A stretch of DNA of 64,000 bases from DATKJS01 sp964551995. Lineage in GTDB: Bacteria > Acidobacteriota > Aminicenantia > Aminicenantales > Saccharicenantaceae. The stretch covers positions 62,001 to 126,000 of the forward strand of contig CAZKFD010000005.1 of assembly GCA_964551995.1 (NCBI GenBank), written 5' to 3'. Position numbers and translations under genes: made by a program. Shown here piece after piece: positions 17,067 through 24,273 of the stretch; positions within the stretch are counted from its first letter, which is position 1, and each line of letters starts with the position of its first letter. Under the pieces are notes generated by a model. That model worked only from the letters and a program-made list of their open reading frames with translations, was not told the origin of the DNA and made no database searches.

Positions 17067-18098
17067 ATGACGGACACAGGTTTTCAGAGGCCAAGGTATC
17101 TCGAGTGCGACAGTGAGACGCTGACCGACAAATACGGCCGTTTCCAGGCGCAGCCGTTCGAGCGAGGCTACGGTATCACGGTGGGCAACGCCCTGCGCCG
17201 GATCCTCCTCTCGTCGATCACCGGCGCGGCCATCACGGCCGTCCGCATCCGGGGCGTCCTCCACGAGTTCTCGACGATCCCCGGGGTCGTCGAGGATGTC
17301 ACCGATATCATCCTTAACCTCAAAAGCATCCCCCTCAAGCTCCAGGGCGATGGCCCGAAGCGGATGACCCTGAAGAAGGCCGGTCCCGCCGTGGCCGTGT
17401 CGTCGGACATCGTCCACGACTCCGACATCGAGATCCTCAAGACCGACGTCCCCATCGCGTCGCTCGACACCGACGGGACCCTGGAGATCGAGATGATCGT
17501 CAAGAACGGCCGGGGTTACATCCCGGCCGACCAGAATTTCGACGAGGACCTGAGCCTGGACTACATCCCGCTCGATTCCTCGCATTCGCCCGTGCTGAAG
17601 GTCAATTACAGGGTCGAGCCGGCCCGCGTCGGGAAACGGATCGACTACGAGGGCCTGACCCTCGAGATCTGGACGACCGGCGCGATCCGTCCGAAGGACG
17701 CGCTCTCCCAGGCGTCGAAGATCATGCGCGACCATCTGGCGATCTTCCTGAACGTCGTCGACGAGCCGCTCGAGGTCGAGCAGGCGCCGGCCAAGAAGGA
17801 TATCCCTTATCTGGCGCAGGCCGACGTCCTGGCCAAGACGATCGATCACCTGGAGCTCTCGGTGCGTTCGAACAATTGCCTCCGGGCGGCCGGCATCGAG
17901 AGGATCTACGAGCTTGTCCAGAAGACCGAGGACGACCTCCTCAAGACCAAGAACTTCGGGCGCAAGTCTCTCGCCGAGATCAAGGAGACCCTGGGGAATC
18001 TGAACCTCGGCCTCAATCTGGAGCTCCATCCCAAGCTCATCGAGCGCATCCTGGCGGAGATTAAAGAAGTCAAGACCGGCAAGGAGCAGGACGAATGA
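17067..18098 (+). CDS. rpoA: RNA polymerase alpha subunit
   Basis: Scaffold for polymerase assembly (N-terminal domain) and DNA / activator contact (C-terminal domain). 343 residues. The alpha-NTD has G-Y-G-I-T-V-G-N-A-L-R-R-I-L-L-S-S; the alpha-CTD near 265-325 has L-S-V-R-S-N-N-C-L, T-E-D-D-L-L-K-T-K-N-F-G and L-A-E-I-K-E. AAGGAGGACAC upstream. ATGA overlap with rplQ. Confidence 0.97.
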   Translation: MTDTGFQRPRYLECDSETLTDKYGRFQAQPFERGYGITVGNALRRILLSSITGAAITAVRIRGVLHEFSTIPGVVEDVTDIILNLKSIPLKLQGDGPKRMTLKKAGPAVAVSSDIVHDSDIEILKTDVPIASLDTDGTLEIEMIVKNGRGYIPADQNFDEDLSLDYIPLDSSHSPVLKVNYRVEPARVGKRIDYEGLTLEIWTTGAIRPKDALSQASKIMRDHLAIFLNVVDEPLEVEQAPAKKDIPYLAQADVLAKTIDHLELSVRSNNCLRAAGIERIYELVQKTEDDLLKTKNFGRKSLAEIKETLGNLNLGLNLELHPKLIERILAEIKEVKTGKEQDE

Positions 18099-19486
18099 GG
18101 CATCAAGTCAAGAAGGGATACCTGGGAAGGAATACGGCCCACCGGCGGGCCCTGCTCCGCAATCTGGTGACGTCGTTCATCGAGCGTGAGCGTGTCACCA
18201 CGACGCTGGCCAAGGCCAAGGCGGCCAAGCCGGTGGCCGAGAAGATGATCACCCTCGGAAAGCGGGGGACGCTTCACGCCCGGCGCCAGGCTCTGGCCTA
18301 TCTGACAAAAGAGTCCGCGGTGAGGAAGCTCTTCGACGAGGTCGCCTCTCGGTTTTCGGAAAGGCCAGGCGGATACACGCGGATCGTGAAGCTCGACCGG
18401 CGGATGGGAGACGGGGCGGCGCTGGCCGTTCTGGAGCTCGTCGGCTCCGAGTATAAGAAGAAGGCCAAGAAGAAGAAGGAAGCCAAGAAACCGGCCGGAA
18501 AATAGCCGCGGCGGGCACGGACAGCCGCGATAGATGGGCCCGGCGCGGGGGGGGCCTTTTTTACCCTTTTTCCCGGCGGCGGCCGGCCGCCGCGCGCCCC
18601 GGTAGAGGCCCCGCCAATAGGGATCGGCCAGCTGGGAGATCTGCACGACCGGCTTTTCGTGCGTCGTGGCGCTGATGAACTCCCCGGCGCCGATGATCAT
18701 GCCGACGTGGGTGATCTTGTCCTTTACCGGGCCGAAAAAGACCAGGTCCCCGACGGCCTCGCTGCCGTGCGGCACGTCGAGGAGCCCGCTTCCCTCGAAC
18801 TGAATGTCCGCGTCCCTAAGGATGGGGATCCCCCCCATCCTGTAGATGAGCTGGGCAAAGCCTGAGCAGTCCAGGCCCAGAGGGGACATTCCGCCCCAGA
18901 GGTAGGGGAGGCCGACGAACCTCTTGGCCAGGGCGATCAGCGCCTCCGGGGCGAGCCTCGGCCAGAACATCGGCGCGTCGCGCAGCTCGCCGTCGCCATT
19001 CTGGACCCAGGCTGGGGCACCCGAAGGGAGCATGATCTCGATCCACCGCGCGTTGCGGCGGCCGCGAACCTCAAGAACGGCGCTGATCGGGGCGGCCGTG
19101 AGGGGCCTTCGCGCGGTGACGTCGGGCTCGGCGTAAACGTAAGCCATCAGGGCGGTGACCGCGAAGATCTTCCCCCGAGACGCGTACGCCCACTCGCCCT
19201 CCCTGATGAGCCGCAGGGCGGACGCGGCGATCCAGCCCCTGTAGGTGTCCGGCGTCTCGATGTTGTACCATTCCCCGCCGTCCGGGTTTTTTGCGGCCCT
19301 GAGAATTCTGACGTTCGTCCCGAGAAGGGCCTGGCTGACGACGTCGGACCCGGCGGTCGGCCGGCTGTACATGTTTTCGGCCGTGCTGAGGACCACTCCC
19401 GCGGCCGGCGCGGCCGTCCTGCCGGCCGCGGCAAGCGCAAGAAGGGGCGCGGCGCAAAAAAGCAGAAACGCGGTCAGGGCCTTCAT
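17906..19486 (-). CDS. Secreted SH3 / NlpC-P60 gamma-D-glutamyl endopeptidase; 3' end uncertain
   Basis: Predicted periplasmic cell-wall hydrolase. Signal peptide 1-20, two bacterial SH3-like segments (about 30-95 and 105-170), then NlpC/P60 from about 180 to 298. Catalytic Cys207 sits in L-D-C-S-G-F and His260 in T-H-V-G-M-I-I-G; third residue probably His276. AGGAGG precedes the ATG. The family resembles YkfC-type enzymes that trim murein peptides. Oddly, no stop follows the domain: the frame stays open through the intergenic terminator and antisense to all of rplQ and 190 bp of rpoA, giving 526 residues with about 200 of shadow-type sequence. The real protein may end near residue 310-330, with a stop lost to a true mutation or an indel in the G8 run at 18547-18554. 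Confidence 0.8.
   Translation of the reverse strand: MKALTAFLLFCAAPLLALAAAGRTAAPAAGVVLSTAENMYSRPTAGSDVVSQALLGTNVRILRAAKNPDGGEWYNIETPDTYRGWIAASALRLIREGEWAYASRGKIFAVTALMAYVYAEPDVTARRPLTAAPISAVLEVRGRRNARWIEIMLPSGAPAWVQNGDGELRDAPMFWPRLAPEALIALAKRFVGLPYLWGGMSPLGLDCSGFAQLIYRMGGIPILRDADIQFEGSGLLDVPHGSEAVGDLVFFGPVKDKITHVGMIIGAGEFISATTHEKPVVQISQLADPYWRGLYRGARRPAAAGKKGKKGPPRAGPIYRGCPCPPRLFSGRFLGFLLLLGLLLILGADELQNGQRRPVSHPPVELHDPRVSAWPFRKPRGDLVEELPHRGLFCQIGQSLAPGVKRPPLSEGDHLLGHRLGRLGLGQRRGDTLTLDERRHQIAEQGPPVGRIPSQVSLLDLMPHSSCSLPVLTSLISARMRSMSLGWSSRLRPRFRFPRVSLISARDLRPKFLVLRRSSSVFWTSS
18095..18505 (+). CDS. rplQ: Ribosomal protein bL17
   Basis: Large-subunit protein near the tunnel exit and last gene of the alpha cluster. 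MRHQVKKGYLGRNTAHRRAL and L-V-T-S-F-I-E-R-E-R-V-T-T-T-L-A-K-A-K are canonical; the C-terminal tail is Lys-rich (KKKEAKKPAGK). 136 residues. An intrinsic terminator candidate follows within 60 bp. Confidence 0.97.
   Translation: MRHQVKKGYLGRNTAHRRALLRNLVTSFIERERVTTTLAKAKAAKPVAEKMITLGKRGTLHARRQALAYLTKESAVRKLFDEVASRFSERPGGYTRIVKLDRRMGDGAALAVLELVGSEYKKKAKKKKEAKKPAGK
18537..18562 (+). terminator. Candidate intrinsic terminator after rplQ
   Basis: GGCCC pairs with GGGCC across a 10-base G-rich loop, followed directly by six T and, after ACCC, five more. Position 31 bp after the rplQ stop, at the end of a locus of more than 30 genes, fits its role. The 8-G run inside it is also a likely place for sequencing indels. 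Confidence 0.55.
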
Positions 19487-19507
19487 GGGATAACCTCCTG
19501 AGCGCTT

Positions 19508-19536
19508 ATTATAGCCCCGAACAGGGGCCGCGCAAA
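19508..19536 (-). promoter_or_regulatory. Sigma-70-type promoter for the NlpC/P60 gene
   Basis: Reads TTTGCG, 17 bp, TATAAT on the minus strand; the -10 is perfect, the -35 weak. It ends 21 bp before the start codon, leaving a short leader with AGGAGG. Confidence 0.55.
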
Positions 19537-19657
19537 GCCGCCGGGTCCGCTCCGGGCGCGTCGGAGCCTCCGGGAGCCGTCCTCGATCCGGGCCGAACCC
19601 GGCGGCCCCGCGGCGTTTTCTCCGGTGACGCCGGGCGGCCGAGCCGGGTCGACGGTC

Positions 19658-19687
19658 TTGGAATAGCCCCGGAGCCTTTTTTATTAT
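19658..19687 (+). promoter_or_regulatory. Promoter upstream of the epimerase remnant
   Basis: TTGGAA, 18 bp, TATTAT, followed at once by GGAGGGCGGAAG and the ATG at 19708. The control region of the broken gene therefore still looks functional. Confidence 0.45.
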
Positions 19688-19707
19688 GGAGGGCGGAAGA
19701 AGCGGCC

Positions 19708-20010
19708 ATGAAGAGGAAAGAATTCTTAAGGGTCTCGGCCGCGGCCGGCTCGCTCGTATCCCTCCGGGGCGGGGTCGCCCGGGCCATGGGCCTGCGGCTC
19801 ATGATCGGGTGCATGATCGAAAGCTCCCTGGGAATATCGGCGGTGGCGACCCTAACGCCGCTCTTCGACCTGGCCGACCCCGACGGGAACCTGCTGATCG
19901 CCAACGACCCCTTCCGGGGCGTCCGCACGGTCGGGGGAAGGCTCGTCCTCGGCGACGGCCCGGGCCTCGGGGTCACAGGCGACGTTTGGCCACCGGTGGC
20001 GGAATCGTGA
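19708..20010 (+). pseudogene. Internally deleted dipeptide (L-Ala-D/L-Glu) epimerase remnant
   Basis: The 100-codon frame joins two parts of a larger protein. Residues 1-26 look like a Tat-type signal (K-R-K-E-F-L-R-V-S-A-A-A-G), and residues 28-94 match the C-terminal end of enolase-superfamily dipeptide epimerases (M-I-G-C-M-I-E-S-S-L-G-I-S-A, then L-A-D-P-D-G-N-L-L, N-D-P-F-R-G-V, and a closing G-L-G-V). The catalytic barrel of some 250 residues with its two lysines and three metal ligands is missing, so it cannot be an active enzyme. Family identity is from memory of the motif. In other bacteria such an epimerase works with an NlpC/P60 enzyme in murein peptide recycling, and one lies divergently next door. 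Confidence 0.7.
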
Positions 20011-20026
20011 GAGCGGCCGGAGAGCG

Positions 20027-21706
20027 CTATGAGCGCCCGGCCTGGATGACCAGCTTCTGGCCAACGACGAGGTCGTCCGAGGCCAGCTTATTGTCGGCCT
20101 TTATTTTCTCCACCGTGGTGTTGAAGGTCTTGGACAGCTGGTAGAGGGTGTCGCCCGGCTTGACGATGTAGGTCATGGAATCCCCGGGCTTGACATTGGG
20201 CGGGGGAGAGTCCCCGGCCTGGGGGGGCGTGAAGCCGCTGACCGGGATTCTCAAGACCCAACCCTCGCGGATGAGGGTCCGGCTGTGCAGGCCGTTGAGC
20301 CGGACGATGGCGTCGACCGATGTCCGGTATTTCCGGGCGATCTCCCCGAGCGTGTCGCCTTTCCGGACCATGTAGCGGTCGGTGACGACGTCGGGGGGCA
20401 CATACTGGGGGAGGGTGGCGATGCAGGCCAGGCACTTGGCCCCGTAGGCCTCTGGGACGCGGAGCTCGTAATCGTAGTTCGGGGTCGAATCGAAGCGCAG
20501 CTCCGGGTTGAGAATGGTCAGGACCAGCGGGTCGAGCCCTAGGGCCTGAGAGAGAGTGGCCAGCTTAACGGGCGTGCTGATGCGGATCTTTTCGAATTTC
20601 AGCGGCGGGTCGGGGGTCGGAAGGTCGAAGCCGTACTTGGCCGGATTCTGGATGATCAGGAGGGCGGCGATGAAGCGGGGCACGTACCGCGCCGTCTGCC
20701 ACGGGAGGTTGTTGAACAGGTCCCAGAAGTTGTCGAGATAGTTGATGCGCTGGGCCTCGATGACCCTCTGGACGTAGGCCTCGCCGCAGTTGTAAGCCGC
20801 GAGGGCCGTCGTCCAATCCCCGAACATGTCGTGCAGCTCGCTGAGATACTTGATGGCCGCCTCGGTGGACTTGACGGGGTCCATCCTCTCATCGATGTAT
20901 TTATCGCGCTTGAGGCCGTAGCGGTAGCCCGTCGAGGGTATGAACTGCCACATCCCCAGGGCCCGGGCCCGCGACAGGGCCCGGACCTTGAACCAGCTCT
21001 CGATCATCGGGACCCAAACGAGCTGTTCCGGCAGGCCGGCCGTGCTCAGGTCCTTGGAGATCATATCCTTATAGAGGCCGGAACGCTTGTAGCCCTCGAG
21101 GAAATAGGCCTTCTCCGGCCCGGTGAAGGAGTCGATCTCTTTTTTCACCCACTCGTTCTCGACGAGCGGGATGGAATTGTTGACGGACGTGCCGGTTCTC
21201 AGGCGGCTGCGGCTGAATTGCTGGCTCAGGGCGTAGACCTGCTGAACCCTCTGGGCGACCAGGAACCGCAGGTCGTTCTTCTCCTGCAAGAGCGACGAAT
21301 CGGCGGCGAGTTTCACCCTGGGGACTATGGCATAGGCCTCGTCGAGCTTGACCAGGGCCGCTTCGAGCTGGCCGTGGTCGATGTCCGCCAGGGCCTCCTG
21401 ATAGGCGGCGAATCCCTCCTCGAGCAGGGCCGAGGCCTCCTTCTCTGAATCCGCGCTCTTTTCCGGAGGGGCGGCCTGGATGTCGCCGTTGATGTCCTCG
21501 TTGCCCAGGTCCGGAAGCTGGCCGGTCGGTGTGGTGCCTTTGGCCGGTTCCTGAGTATTCGGCCCGGCGGGGGCCTGTTTTTGGGCCGGCTTCTCGGCGG
21601 CCTGGGGGGCTGTCCGGACGGCGTTGGGGGAGGACGAGCAGGCGGCCATAAGGACGGCCAGGGCCAGGGGCCAGAATGCGCGGCGGGTTTCTTTATGAAT
21701 CACCAT
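20027..21706 (-). CDS. mltD: MltD-like lytic transglycosylase lipoprotein with two LysM
   Basis: Cleaves the glycan strands of peptidoglycan. Lipoprotein signal with lipobox L-M-A-A-C (Cys23); Glu/Ala-rich spacer to about 190; SLT domain with catalytic Glu236 in P-M-I-E-S-W-F, then G-M-W-Q-F-I-P-S-T-G and A-A-Y-N-C-G-E; two C-terminal LysM repeats, each with a (K)x-G-D-T-L core, bind glycan. An ATG 21 bp upstream (21727) sits in the spacer next to the predicted -10 element, so I use the ATG at 21706; 559 residues. The order SLT then LysM matches MltD. Last gene of the leftward group after galE. Confidence 0.9.
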   Translation of the reverse strand: MVIHKETRRAFWPLALAVLMAACSSSPNAVRTAPQAAEKPAQKQAPAGPNTQEPAKGTTPTGQLPDLGNEDINGDIQAAPPEKSADSEKEASALLEEGFAAYQEALADIDHGQLEAALVKLDEAYAIVPRVKLAADSSLLQEKNDLRFLVAQRVQQVYALSQQFSRSRLRTGTSVNNSIPLVENEWVKKEIDSFTGPEKAYFLEGYKRSGLYKDMISKDLSTAGLPEQLVWVPMIESWFKVRALSRARALGMWQFIPSTGYRYGLKRDKYIDERMDPVKSTEAAIKYLSELHDMFGDWTTALAAYNCGEAYVQRVIEAQRINYLDNFWDLFNNLPWQTARYVPRFIAALLIIQNPAKYGFDLPTPDPPLKFEKIRISTPVKLATLSQALGLDPLVLTILNPELRFDSTPNYDYELRVPEAYGAKCLACIATLPQYVPPDVVTDRYMVRKGDTLGEIARKYRTSVDAIVRLNGLHSRTLIREGWVLRIPVSGFTPPQAGDSPPPNVKPGDSMTYIVKPGDTLYQLSKTFNTTVEKIKADNKLASDDLVVGQKLVIQAGRS

Positions 21707-21717
21707 TTCGTTTATTA

Positions 21718-21746
21718 CATATAACATGAGCTGGCCGGCCAGTCAA
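21718..21746 (-). promoter_or_regulatory. Promoter for mltD
   Basis: TTGACT, 17 bp, TATATG on the minus strand. The expected transcription start is about 21709-21711, only a few bases before the ATG at 21706, and no Shine-Dalgarno site is visible, so the message may be nearly leaderless. Confidence 0.5.
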
Positions 21747-21779
21747 ACGGTCGTGCGGCGCCCGGGACCGGCCACCGCG

Positions 21780-21797
21780 GCCCGCCCCCGGGCGGGC
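21780..21797 (-). terminator. Stem-loop just past galE
   Basis: Perfect 7-bp arms GCCCGCC and GGCGGGC with a 4-base loop, beginning 6 bases beyond the galE stop. It lacks a U-run, so termination strength is uncertain; the separate mltD promoter downstream is consistent with some transcript ending here. Confidence 0.35.
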
Positions 21798-21803
21798 AAG
21801 GGG

Positions 21804-22772
21804 TCAGCCCTTCCTGTGCCAGTTCCAGGCGGTTTCGATGATCGTCTCCAGGGAGGAGAGCCTGGGTCTCCAGCCGAGGTTCCGATCCGCCTTTTCCTTG
21901 GATGCCAGGAGGACGGGGACGTCGCCCTTTCTTCTCGGCCGGATGTCGTACGAGACCTTCCGGCCGGTCACCCGTTCAGCCTCCCGTATGACCTCCAGCA
22001 CGGAGAAGCCCGCATTGGTCCCGAGGTTGATGGCGTCGCAGGGCCCTCCTGCAAGAAGGGCCTTCAGGGCCAGGACATGGGCCGCTGCCAGGTCGGTGAC
22101 GTGGATATAGTCGCGAACGGCCGTCCCGTCCGGCGTCGGGAAATCGTTCCCGAAAACGCCGAGGCGCGGGCCCTTTCCAAGAAGGCTGAGGAGGATATTG
22201 GGGATGAGATGGGTTTCAGGATTGTGGACCTCGCCCGTCTCGCCCTCGGGGTCGGCGCCGGCCGCGTTGAAATAGCGGAGGGAAATAGACCTCAGGCCGT
22301 ACGCCCGGTCGTAGTCCTCGAGGATCTGCTCGATCATGAGCTTCGTCCGGCCGTACGGATTGGCGGGGTTGAGGGGATGGGTTTCGGTAATGGGCGTTTC
22401 GAGAGGGACCCCGTAGACGGCCGCGCTCGAGGAGAAGATGAGCGAGCGGACACCCGCCTCGAGCATGGCGTCCAGGAGGTTGAGGGTGCTCGAGAGGTTG
22501 TGCGTGTAGTACTTCCGCGGGTCCGCGTAGGACTCGCCGACCTGGATGAGGGATGCAAAGTGGAGGACAGCGGCCACGGGCCCCGCCCGGAACGCCTCCC
22601 GGACGGCGCCCCTGTCCGTGAGATCGCTCTGGATGCAGGGCGCGTCCCCGATGAGATCCTTGCGGCCGCTCGAGAAATTGTCGAAGACAAGAACGTCGTA
22701 GCCGTTCCGCGCGAGCTCCTTCACGGTGTGGGATCCAATGTATCCGGCGCCGCCGGCCACGAAGACGGTCAT
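21804..22772 (-). CDS. galE: UDP-glucose 4-epimerase
   Basis: Interconverts UDP-glucose and UDP-galactose in the cytoplasm for Leloir metabolism and surface polysaccharide. 322 residues, usual length. NAD-binding G-G-A-G-Y-I-G-S-H at 7-15; D-N-F-S-S-G-R-K; catalytic Y-x3-K as Y-G-R-T-K; substrate loop F-N-A-A-G-A-D-P-E-G-E-T-G. The start ATG overlaps the end of the CCA enzyme by 4 bp and is preceded by GAAGGAAAA. A longer open frame upstream lies antiparallel-like inside the neighbour in another frame and shows no homology. Confidence 0.95.
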   Translation of the reverse strand: MTVFVAGGAGYIGSHTVKELARNGYDVLVFDNFSSGRKDLIGDAPCIQSDLTDRGAVREAFRAGPVAAVLHFASLIQVGESYADPRKYYTHNLSSTLNLLDAMLEAGVRSLIFSSSAAVYGVPLETPITETHPLNPANPYGRTKLMIEQILEDYDRAYGLRSISLRYFNAAGADPEGETGEVHNPETHLIPNILLSLLGKGPRLGVFGNDFPTPDGTAVRDYIHVTDLAAAHVLALKALLAGGPCDAINLGTNAGFSVLEVIREAERVTGRKVSYDIRPRRKGDVPVLLASKEKADRNLGWRPRLSSLETIIETAWNWHRKG

Positions 22773-24214
22773 GCCGTTTTCCTTCCGACGAGCTGACGCG
22801 CCTTTTTCAGACCCCGGGTCTTGGTCTCGAATGCGCCGTCGAGCTGCAGTCGGTAGAGCTTTTTCAGAATCCGCCCCATGTCCGGCCCCGGCGGCACGCC
22901 CAGCCCGATGAGGTCCCGTCCCAGGACCAGGGGTTTGATCGTCTCTCTGTCGACGCGGAGCTCGCGGAACCGCTTGAAGAGCCAGCGGGCTTCGCGGTCG
23001 AGCCCGCGGAGGAGCCTTGTCCGGCGCCCGGCGCGGTCCGCGGCGTCCAGATAAATCAGGAGGTCGATCTCGCCGTGGAGCTCTGCCGCCAGCCGATTGA
23101 AGGCCTTCTTGGTCACGGACTCCCGGTTCTGCCAGATTTCCGCGGCGCGGTGGTGGGTCCTGATCAGGAGAGGGACCATCTTTTCGAGCCTGCAGCCGTT
23201 CCAGGAATGGATCCGGGAGCGGGCCAGGGCCTTCGCCGCCAGGCGGCTGCTGACGATGTCGTGCCCGCAGGAGGTGATGGCCATGCGGCCGTGCTTGTAT
23301 TCCCAACGCGTGGTCTGCCTTTTTCCGAGGTCGTGGTAGAGGGCCGCGAGAAGCAGGGCCAGGCTCTTTCCCGGTTCCAGTCCCGACACGCGGGCCAGGG
23401 CGGCGGCCTGGTCCACCGCGAGCTTGGTGTGGTGCCAGACCGTGTGGTGGCCGAAGGCGTCCTTTTCAGGATGGAAGACGGAATCCTGCATGACAAGGGC
23501 CAGGGCCTCGAGCTCCGGGAAGAGCTGGTCCAGGGCGCCGAGCTTGAAGAGCTCCTCGAGGCCGACCGACGGACGCGGTGAACGGAGGAGGATTTTGAAG
23601 AGCTCCTCGTTGACGCGCTCCCGGCTGAGCCCGCCGAGGTCGACCCTCCGGGCGACTTCGTAGATGCTTCGGTCGACGGAGAACGAGAGGACCGAGGCGA
23701 AGCGGGCCACCCTGAGGACGCGAAGTGGGTCGTCGGGGAAGGCCGCGGGGTTCGTCAGCCGGATCTTCTTCGCCCGGGCGTCCTCGCGGCCGCCAAAAGG
23801 GTCGATGAGGAGCCCGTCCCTGAGGCGGAGGGCCATGCTGTTGCACCGGAAGTCCCGGCGCACCAGGTCCTTCTCGACGGGGAGGTCCGGGTCGAACGAG
23901 ACGGCGAAGTCCTTGTGGCCCCGGACCCCGGTTCCCTTCGGCACGTCGGTCCGCGGCAGGGCAACATCGTAGGTTCTCCCGCCCGTATGAAATTTGATGA
24001 TGCCGAAGCTCCGGCCGACGAGATTGACGCGGCCGCAGCGGCGGAGCCGGGCGGCGACTTCGCCGCCGGGGTGGCGGGCGACGAGGATGTCGACCTCGGA
24101 GGAGGGGACCCCTCGGACGAGGTCCCGGACGAACCCGCCGACGGCGTAAACGTCGCCGGCAAAAAGGGAGACAAAAAGCTTCCGGTCCTCGAAATCGAAC
24201 TTCAGGCTGGCCAT
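22769..24214 (-). CDS. CCA tRNA nucleotidyltransferase / poly(A) polymerase family with HD domain
   Basis: Class II nucleotidyltransferase that builds or repairs tRNA 3' CCA ends, or polyadenylates RNA. 481 residues. Motif A is G-G-F-V-R-D (26-31) with carboxylates Glu40-x-Asp42 in place of the common Asp-x-Asp. Motif B is R-R-D-F-R-C-N-S-M-A; the later D-P-L-R-V-L-R-V-A-R-F-A segment and an HD domain (H-H-T-V-W-H-H, L-Y-H-D-L-G-K) follow, as in E. coli-type CCA enzymes. Start chosen at M-A-S-L-K-F-D-F-E-D, where homology begins; the upstream in-frame stretch is antisense shadow of the peptidase gene. CCA versus poly(A) specificity cannot be told by eye. Confidence 0.88.
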   Translation of the reverse strand: MASLKFDFEDRKLFVSLFAGDVYAVGGFVRDLVRGVPSSEVDILVARHPGGEVAARLRRCGRVNLVGRSFGIIKFHTGGRTYDVALPRTDVPKGTGVRGHKDFAVSFDPDLPVEKDLVRRDFRCNSMALRLRDGLLIDPFGGREDARAKKIRLTNPAAFPDDPLRVLRVARFASVLSFSVDRSIYEVARRVDLGGLSRERVNEELFKILLRSPRPSVGLEELFKLGALDQLFPELEALALVMQDSVFHPEKDAFGHHTVWHHTKLAVDQAAALARVSGLEPGKSLALLLAALYHDLGKRQTTRWEYKHGRMAITSCGHDIVSSRLAAKALARSRIHSWNGCRLEKMVPLLIRTHHRAAEIWQNRESVTKKAFNRLAAELHGEIDLLIYLDAADRAGRRTRLLRGLDREARWLFKRFRELRVDRETIKPLVLGRDLIGLGVPPGPDMGRILKKLYRLQLDGAFETKTRGLKKARQLVGRKTA

Positions 24215-24273
24215 GGCGGCCCTTATTGTATCAATTTTCTCCGGCGGCACAAAGGACGGCCGAGCGGCGGTCT

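Noticed and set aside
21807..23306. galE extended upstream to a 500-codon frame
   Set aside because: The added 178 residues are antiparallel to no homologue, overlap the CCA gene in another frame and precede the canonical G-G-A-G-Y-I-G start with its own ribosome site.
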